A stretch of 64,000 nucleotides of DNA, from NCBI GenBank assembly GCA_029863645.1, contig JAOTVA010000008.1, forward strand, positions 1-64,000, written 5' to 3'. Of this stretch, positions 58,221-64,000 are shown piece by piece. The translations under genes were made by a program, and so were the position numbers. The notes beneath the pieces are model-generated. The model was not told the DNA's origin. It worked only from the letters and a program-made list of their open reading frames with translations, and made no database searches. Numbering within the stretch: position 1 is the first letter of the stretch; every line of letters starts with the position of its first letter. Source of the DNA: Gemmatimonadota bacterium (GTDB lineage Bacteria > Gemmatimonadota > Gemmatimonadetes > Longimicrobiales > Gaopeijiaceae).

Positions 58221-61200
58221 GTGATCGCCGACGGGCCGCCGCTTCCCAACAGGTCTCGGGAGCACGTGACCCTCTACCTCGTGATCTTCGCCGTCCTCGC
58301 GGGCGGTGCGGTTCTCCTGCGTCAGCCCTTCGTATTCCTGAATTGGGCCTCCGTGTCGGGCGTGCACACGCTGTTCGAAGCGATTGCAACCGTGCTGGGG
58401 TTCATCATCGGCGGCCTGGCGCTCGTCCGGTTCTACAGTCGAAAGCAGATCACATTCCTGTTCATCGGGTGTGGCTTTCTCGGCGCGGCGCTACTGAATC
58501 TCAACCACGCCTTGGCGACGAGCGAGTTCCTTCTCAACGCCGAGGTGGCACGAAATCCCAGCGTGCGGCCGGCCGACGTCTTCGCGTGGACGTGGACAGC
58601 GGAGCGTGTATTCCTGTCGATCTTCCTGTTCGGGAGTCTGCTTCTGTCGCGACAGGAAGTGCGTGCGGAGGAGGCGGAGGGCATCTCCGAGGGGTCGGTC
58701 TATGGCACCGCGCTCGGGCTCACGATCTTGAATTTGCTCTTCTTCCAGTACGTGCCGTTGGCACAGATGATCTTCCCGTTCCAGGCCATCAGCCGGCCCG
58801 CGGAGTTCATCCCAGCCACGTTCTTCCTGATAGCGTTCATCGGCTTCTACCGGAAGGGAACGTGGCGGCAGGACGTGTTCGAGCATTGGCTCCTCGTCTC
58901 GCTTCTCATTGCCGTGCTGACGCACGCGGCGTTCATGGCGTTCTCTGAGCAGCGCTTCGACTCGATGTTCGACGCCGCTCATCTCATGAAGATCACGAGC
59001 TATGTCGCGATCCTCACGGGGCTCCTGTCGAGCGTGTACGAGACGTTCAAGCGGGAGGCTCGGGCGCTCGACGCACTCACCGAGAGCAACGATGCGCTCG
59101 CGCATGAGATCGAAGTACGCGCCCACACCGAGCAGGCAGTGAAGGAGGGCAGTCAGCGCCTGCAGGGGTTCTTGGACAACGCCAACGACCTGATTCAGAG
59201 CGTCGCTCAGGATGGGCGTATCCTCTACGTGAACAGCTCATGGAAGCGAGTCCTGGGCTACACGGACGAGGAGCTGGAGCGCCTGACCCTCTTCGACATC
59301 GTGCACCCCGCGAGTCGCGAGCGCCTGAAGAGCGAATTCCAGAGAGTCCTCGACGGGGGCAATCCGGGCCGCTTCGATGTCGAGTATGTCGCATCGGACG
59401 GACGCGTCGTGATGCTATCGGGCGGCGTTCAGGCCCAGCAGTCCGCGGGCCGCACGGTCGCCTCGCAGAGCATTTTTCGGGACGTCACCGAGCAGCGTCT
59501 GGCGGAACGACAGCTGGACGAGTCGCAGCGCAACCTGGAAGTGCTCGTCGAAAACACCGGTGACTCGATCTGGTCGATCGATCGACGCCATCGGTTGATT
59601 ACGCTGAACTCTGCGTTCGCCCTCGGCGTTGAGGCCCGAACGGGGTCGGAGCCTCAGGTGGGGCAGCTCCCGTCCGACGTCTTTCGGCCCGAGGACGTCG
59701 CCTGGTACGAAGAGCTCTACGACCGCACGCTCCGAGGGGAGCGTCACGTTGCGCTACGCACAGACGAGGCGGACGGTCAACTTACCTACCTTGAGTACTA
59801 CGCCAACCCGATCCATGCACTGGAGGGTATCGCCGGGGCCGTGTTCTTCGGGAAGGACGTCACGGAACGCGTACGGGCGCAGGAAGCGCTGGCGGTGGCC
59901 AAGGAAGAGGCTGAGGCGGCGAACAAGGCGAAGAGCGACTTCCTCGCAAACATGAGCCATGAGCTGAGAACGCCGCTCAACTCGGTCATCGGCTTTACGA
60001 ACATCCTGCTCAAGAACAAGGAGGAGCGCCTCACCGAGAAGGATGTTGGCTTCTTGCAACGAGTGCTCTCCAACGGGAAGCACCTGCTCGCTCTGATCAA
60101 TGAGGTGCTCGACCTCGCCAAGGTCGAAGCAGGGCGCATGGAGTTGATCATCGAGGAGATCGACCTCGCGCACCTGTGCGTCGAGACCGTCCAGCAGCTC
60201 GAGGGCCAGGCAAAGACGAAGGAAGGCAAGGTCGCGCTCGTCGCCGATGTGCCGGAGGAAGTGAAGGTCGTCGAGACCGATTCGGCCAAACTCAAGCAGG
60301 TGATCATCAACCTGGTCGGCAACGCGCTGAAGTTCACGCACGCTGGGTCCGTGACGGTCCGTCTCGATCTTGCTCCGGACGGCATGACACCCGTGGCCAT
60401 CGCGGTCGTGGACACCGGCATCGGGATTCCGGCCGACCGACTGGGAGCGATCTTCGAAGCCTTCCAGCAGGCAGAGGCGGGGACGTCCCGGAAGTACGGT
60501 GGGACCGGCCTCGGTCTCGCCCTTTCGAGGTCGATCTGTCTCCTTATGGGCTACGATCTCATCGTAGAGTCCGAGGAAGGGAAGGGCTCCACGTTCAAGA
60601 TCGTGCTCGGTCAGCGTGCCGAGAAGCCCGTTCGCGAGCCGGAGGCCAAAGCGGAGCCTCGCCAGCCCGAGGCCCCGCAGGTTGCTGCAGCAGAAGGGGT
60701 CGGCCCTTCGGAAGAGGTAGAGGCAGGCGCGGCCCCTAGCCCAGCGTCAAGCGGACCGTCGCTGCGCGACTTCAAGGTCCTGGTGGTAGACGACGAGAAG
60801 GACTCGCGGGTCCTCATTGAGCACTATCTCGAGGAGTTCGGCTGTCAGGTCGTTTCGGCTTCGAGCGGCGAGGAGGGGCTGGAGCTGGCACGGAAGCACG
60901 CGCCGGACCTCATTACTCTCGATCTCCTCATGCCTGGGATGACTGGCTGGGAGGTCTTGAAGAAGGTCAAGGCCGATCCAGGCCTCCGGCACATTCCGGT
61001 GGTGGTCGTCAGCGTGCTCGCAGGAGAAGGCCGCGGCAGCTTGTTGGGCGCGGTAGACCTCATCACGAAGCCGTTCGAGCGGGAGGACCTCCTGAGGGTG
61101 TTGTGGCGACACCTCGGTCGGAGCCGCGGCGGGCGCATCTTACTGGTCAGCGATGCCTTGGATCTGACGGGCGAGCTCGAGGCGTTCATGACGCGTCGAG

Positions 61201-61517
61201 GTCTCGACGTCGTCTCGCGCCGAGGGAATACCAACATGTTCGATGCCCTCGCCGCCGAGATGCCCGATGCGGTACTGCTCGACCACGCTGCGACGGATCT
61301 GGACGTCCTAGCCGTTCTCGGCAAGCTCCGCATGAACCGGCTGTACGCAGGCCTTCCCGCGTTCGTGCTTGCGGGCGGGCACCTCACGCCAGCGGCCCGT
61401 GACAAGTTGGGCGAGCTCCACGCCGTGATCGTGCCCCGTGAAGAGCCGGTCGCCGCGCTGGGCGAGGTGCTGGGGGTGCTGTTCCCGATCGCAGATGTGG
61501 CGGAGCGCGGCGGGTGA
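58221..61517 (+). CDS. Hybrid sensor histidine kinase: MASE-like 7TM sensor, two PAS, HisKA, HATPase, REC, pseudo-REC
   Basis: H-box 'FLANMSHELRTPLNSVIGF', N/G boxes 'NLVGNALKFT', 'DTGIGIPADRL', 'GGTGLGLALSR', REC 'LVVDDEKDSRVL...LITLDLLMPGMTG...KPFE'; start codon uncertain (GTG 58221 or GTG 58266). Confidence 0.92.
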   Translation: MIADGPPLPNRSREHVTLYLVIFAVLAGGAVLLRQPFVFLNWASVSGVHTLFEAIATVLGFIIGGLALVRFYSRKQITFLFIGCGFLGAALLNLNHALATSEFLLNAEVARNPSVRPADVFAWTWTAERVFLSIFLFGSLLLSRQEVRAEEAEGISEGSVYGTALGLTILNLLFFQYVPLAQMIFPFQAISRPAEFIPATFFLIAFIGFYRKGTWRQDVFEHWLLVSLLIAVLTHAAFMAFSEQRFDSMFDAAHLMKITSYVAILTGLLSSVYETFKREARALDALTESNDALAHEIEVRAHTEQAVKEGSQRLQGFLDNANDLIQSVAQDGRILYVNSSWKRVLGYTDEELERLTLFDIVHPASRERLKSEFQRVLDGGNPGRFDVEYVASDGRVVMLSGGVQAQQSAGRTVASQSIFRDVTEQRLAERQLDESQRNLEVLVENTGDSIWSIDRRHRLITLNSAFALGVEARTGSEPQVGQLPSDVFRPEDVAWYEELYDRTLRGERHVALRTDEADGQLTYLEYYANPIHALEGIAGAVFFGKDVTERVRAQEALAVAKEEAEAANKAKSDFLANMSHELRTPLNSVIGFTNILLKNKEERLTEKDVGFLQRVLSNGKHLLALINEVLDLAKVEAGRMELIIEEIDLAHLCVETVQQLEGQAKTKEGKVALVADVPEEVKVVETDSAKLKQVIINLVGNALKFTHAGSVTVRLDLAPDGMTPVAIAVVDTGIGIPADRLGAIFEAFQQAEAGTSRKYGGTGLGLALSRSICLLMGYDLIVESEEGKGSTFKIVLGQRAEKPVREPEAKAEPRQPEAPQVAAAEGVGPSEEVEAGAAPSPASSGPSLRDFKVLVVDDEKDSRVLIEHYLEEFGCQVVSASSGEEGLELARKHAPDLITLDLLMPGMTGWEVLKKVKADPGLRHIPVVVVSVLAGEGRGSLLGAVDLITKPFEREDLLRVLWRHLGRSRGGRILLVSDALDLTGELEAFMTRRGLDVVSRRGNTNMFDALAAEMPDAVLLDHAATDLDVLAVLGKLRMNRLYAGLPAFVLAGGHLTPAARDKLGELHAVIVPREEPVAALGEVLGVLFPIADVAERGG

Positions 61518-62785
61518 AGGCTCCGGATCGGCAGCGGGTCCTGATCATCGAAGATGACCCCGAGATCCAGTACATCCTCTCCGTCATTCTGGCGGAGGAC
61601 GACCGCGAGATCATCGGGGCCGTAACTGCCCAGCAGGCCCGAGCTGCGCTTGAGGGCGGGGACATCGATCTGGTCATCCTGGATCTGATTCTCCCCGACG
61701 CGGATGGGCGCTCCCTTCTCTCAGAGCTGCGCGGTGAGCCGGCAACGGCCGCGGTGCCCGTCGTGGTACTCACCGCGCGAGCCGCACCCGAGATTCGGCA
61801 GGACTGCTACGCGCTAGGCGCCGACGCGTTCGTAGAGAAGCCCTTCGACCCCGAAGAATTTGGCGCTGACATCGCCGTTCGTCTCGAGCGGGTGGCGCGG
61901 GCGGAACGGGAAGCCCTTGGCGACCCCCTGACGGGACTGCTGAATCGCGCCGGCCTCGAGGCGGTCTGCGCCGAGGCCAAAGACGAAGTCGTGCTCGGCT
62001 TGATTCAAGTGGACCGTTTCGGCGTGCGCTCGGAGGGTTGGGGATGGGACGCTTCGGAACGGATTGTTCGGGAGGTTGCCACAGCGTTACGCAAAGCGCT
62101 TCCGGAGAACGTGAGGTTGGGCAGAATCGGTGGTGGGGATTTCGCACTGGTAGCCCTAGATGAGGACCTCGATGCTGTAAGCGCATTAGCTGAGGCCGCC
62201 CTCGGGGCGTTGCGGCATCTCCGCCCTGACGACCTCGCTTCCGAGGAGGGCCCTCTCACCGCCACCATTGCCGTCCTTAGCATCCTGCCTGATACGTCTC
62301 TAGAGGAGTCGCTCGAGATCGGGAGGCAGAGGATCTTTCAGGCGCGCGCCACGGAGGGCGATCACGTCGTCGCCGAGGATGTCGGTGATGTGGCCCGCGA
62401 CGGCCACGTGCTCGTGGCCGAGGATGACGAGATCTCCGCCACGATTCTTCTGCACCGACTCGAGAAGGAGGGGCTGGACGTCGTCCGCTTCGACAACGGC
62501 CAGGAGGCGTACGAGGATGCGCTGCGCGAGGCGCCCATTCTCGTGATTCTGGACGTGAAGATGCCCGGCCTGGATGGCTTCGAGGTGTTAGAACGGCTCC
62601 GGAAGGACCACAGGTTCTCCAGCATTCCGGTGATCATGCTGACCTCGATGGGCCAGGAGGCTGATGTAGTGCGGGCATTCCGGATGGGGGCCGACGACTA
62701 CGTTCTGAAGCCGTTCTCCCCGACCGAGCTCTCCGCCCGAGTGCGTCGCCTGCTCACGCGTGGACGTTCACCTGCGTCGCTCTGA
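61514..62785 (+). CDS. Response regulator REC-(degenerate GGDEF)-REC
   Basis: REC1 'VLIIEDDPEIQYIL...VILDLILPDADG', GGDEF-type 'DPLTGLLNRAGL' but catalytic loop 'RIGGGDFALV', REC2 'VLVAEDDEISATIL...VILDVKMPGLDG'. Confidence 0.9.
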   Translation: MKAPDRQRVLIIEDDPEIQYILSVILAEDDREIIGAVTAQQARAALEGGDIDLVILDLILPDADGRSLLSELRGEPATAAVPVVVLTARAAPEIRQDCYALGADAFVEKPFDPEEFGADIAVRLERVARAEREALGDPLTGLLNRAGLEAVCAEAKDEVVLGLIQVDRFGVRSEGWGWDASERIVREVATALRKALPENVRLGRIGGGDFALVALDEDLDAVSALAEAALGALRHLRPDDLASEEGPLTATIAVLSILPDTSLEESLEIGRQRIFQARATEGDHVVAEDVGDVARDGHVLVAEDDEISATILLHRLEKEGLDVVRFDNGQEAYEDALREAPILVILDVKMPGLDGFEVLERLRKDHRFSSIPVIMLTSMGQEADVVRAFRMGADDYVLKPFSPTELSARVRRLLTRGRSPASL

Positions 62786-62787
62786 CC

Positions 62788-63864
62788 GTGCCTGACTTTC
62801 TTCTTCGTGACCCCGAGAGCATCAGCGCGACGGGGCTGCTGGTCCTCATCGCGCTCATTCTCGTGCTCTTCGTCTGCACGCTCGTGCTGTCGGCCTACGC
62901 GGTCGTGATGCGCTCGTTCCATCGGGCGCGCGCCAAGCAGACGTCAGAGCTCACGGATCAGTGGCGTGACCCGGTTCTGAGCGCGGTCGCGGACCCGACA
63001 CTCGTGCCCTCCGTCCAGTCTCTCGTATCCGATGACGACGGTGTGCAATTCGTGGACCTCGTCATCGAGTACGTGCGCCGAGTACGGGGGGAAGAACGCG
63101 TGATATTGCGCGACCTGGTAAAGCCGTTCCTGCCTCAAGTGGCTGAGAGGATTCACGCGCGCAGTACCGAGAGGCGGGCGTGGGCGGTCCAGACGCTAGG
63201 GACCCTAGGCTTGCCCGAGTACGCGGCTCAGGTTGTCGCCGCCCTGGACGACTCATCGCCACTGGTGGCTATGGTGGCGGCCCGGGCGCTCTCTCGGGAG
63301 GAGACTCCCGAGTACGCCGGGGAGGTGCTGGCGCGGCTCGATAGGTTCGAGGGTTGGAATCGACTCTTCCTGGCCGCCATGCTCGCCGCCATGGGCCCCG
63401 CCGTGTCGAAGCAGCTGCGAGACGCGCTCGCCGACGAGAACGGATCACCGTGGACCCGAGCAGTGATGGCCGATGCGCTTCGACTCCAAGGGGACTTCCT
63501 CGCGGGAGACATCGCGGCGGCCATCGTGGGGGTGGCCGAAGACCGCGACCTTCTCGCATCATCCCTGCGGCTCTTGTCCGCGGTCGGACGCCCCGAGCAC
63601 GCCGCCGTGGTGCGACCGCACTGTGCATCCGCCGACGCGGTCGTGAAGGCACAGGCGCTCCGCGCACTGGGGCCGCTCGGCGGCGACCAGGACATCCCGC
63701 TCTTGGTCGAGGCCATGGGCGATCCCAGCCCGTGGCCGTCCCTTTACGCCGCCCGTTCCGCCCGCGACGCCGGTGGCAAGGACGTGCTCATGCGGCTTGT
63801 CGCTTCGGAGCATCCCAGCGCGGCCCTCGCCGAACAGGTGCTCGCCGAGGAGAACAGTCTGTGA
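62788..63864 (+). CDS. HEAT-repeat protein with N-terminal TM helix
   Basis: N-terminal hydrophobic helix followed by repeated 'RRAWAVQTLGTLGLPEYAAQVVAALDDSSPLVAMVAARAL' units. Confidence 0.85.
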   Translation: MPDFLLRDPESISATGLLVLIALILVLFVCTLVLSAYAVVMRSFHRARAKQTSELTDQWRDPVLSAVADPTLVPSVQSLVSDDDGVQFVDLVIEYVRRVRGEERVILRDLVKPFLPQVAERIHARSTERRAWAVQTLGTLGLPEYAAQVVAALDDSSPLVAMVAARALSREETPEYAGEVLARLDRFEGWNRLFLAAMLAAMGPAVSKQLRDALADENGSPWTRAVMADALRLQGDFLAGDIAAAIVGVAEDRDLLASSLRLLSAVGRPEHAAVVRPHCASADAVVKAQALRALGPLGGDQDIPLLVEAMGDPSPWPSLYAARSARDAGGKDVLMRLVASEHPSAALAEQVLAEENSL

Positions 63865-64000
63865 GCGAGCTCCTTTGGGATGTCGTCGGAGTCTTCAACT
63901 GGGTCGTCCTCGTCTACTTCGTGCTCCTCAATGGTGTGTACTTGGCGACCAGCATCTTCGCATTCGGTGCTCTCAAGCGGTATTCGCTGCGGCTGAGGTC
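63861..64000 (+). CDS. Start of a membrane protein, possibly a family 2 glycosyltransferase (truncated by window end)
   Basis: GTG at 63861 (GTGA overlap), 'MSELLWDVVGVFNWVVLVYFVLLNGVYLATSIFAFGALKRYSLRLR'; family inferred from TM start and context. Confidence 0.5.
   Translation, partial: MSELLWDVVGVFNWVVLVYFVLLNGVYLATSIFAFGALKRYSLRLR

Overview
High-GC bacterial chromosomal window. Gene content and order suggest a Gemmatimonadota-like organism, but this was not tested. Most of it is densely packed housekeeping genes, many joined by 4-nt ATGA/GTGA stop-start overlaps. Recognisable blocks: TonB-dependent receptor end, 7TM protein and GGDEF protein; recX, MazEF-like toxin-antitoxin pair and ImuB-DUF6504; a lipoprotein NirK; a DUF5916/CBM9-like outer-membrane protein; an ABC/FtsX/HlyD exporter; icd, pepA and a plug-domain OMP; yicC-gmk-rpoZ-coaBC-udg-dnaB-ispD-tsaC-arginine phosphatase-aroE-comF; gap-pgk-tpiA-secG; E2-lipB; carA; HU; an ECF sigma/anti-sigma/Spy-like sensor trio; moaD-moaE-moaA; mdh; tRNA-Asn; a matrixin-like lipoprotein; a polysaccharide deacetylase; a TonB receptor; trx, argR-argG-argH; a DAHP synthase; rpiA-rpe; and an Hpt/REC/hybrid-kinase/REC-GGDEF-REC/HEAT/GT2-like signalling-to-envelope cluster. 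No CRISPR array, prophage or transposon was seen. The most interesting signals are (i) structured leaders with intrinsic terminators just upstream of argG, the DAHP synthase gene, carA and possibly mdh; (ii) a lipoprotein NirK whose predicted axial type-1 Cu Met is Gly; (iii) a degenerate-GGDEF and pseudo-receiver relay cluster at the right end; (iv) small ORFs missed by the ORF track; (v) a truncated TfoX-like remnant abutting nirK. All family calls come from reading motifs by eye; no database search was run.
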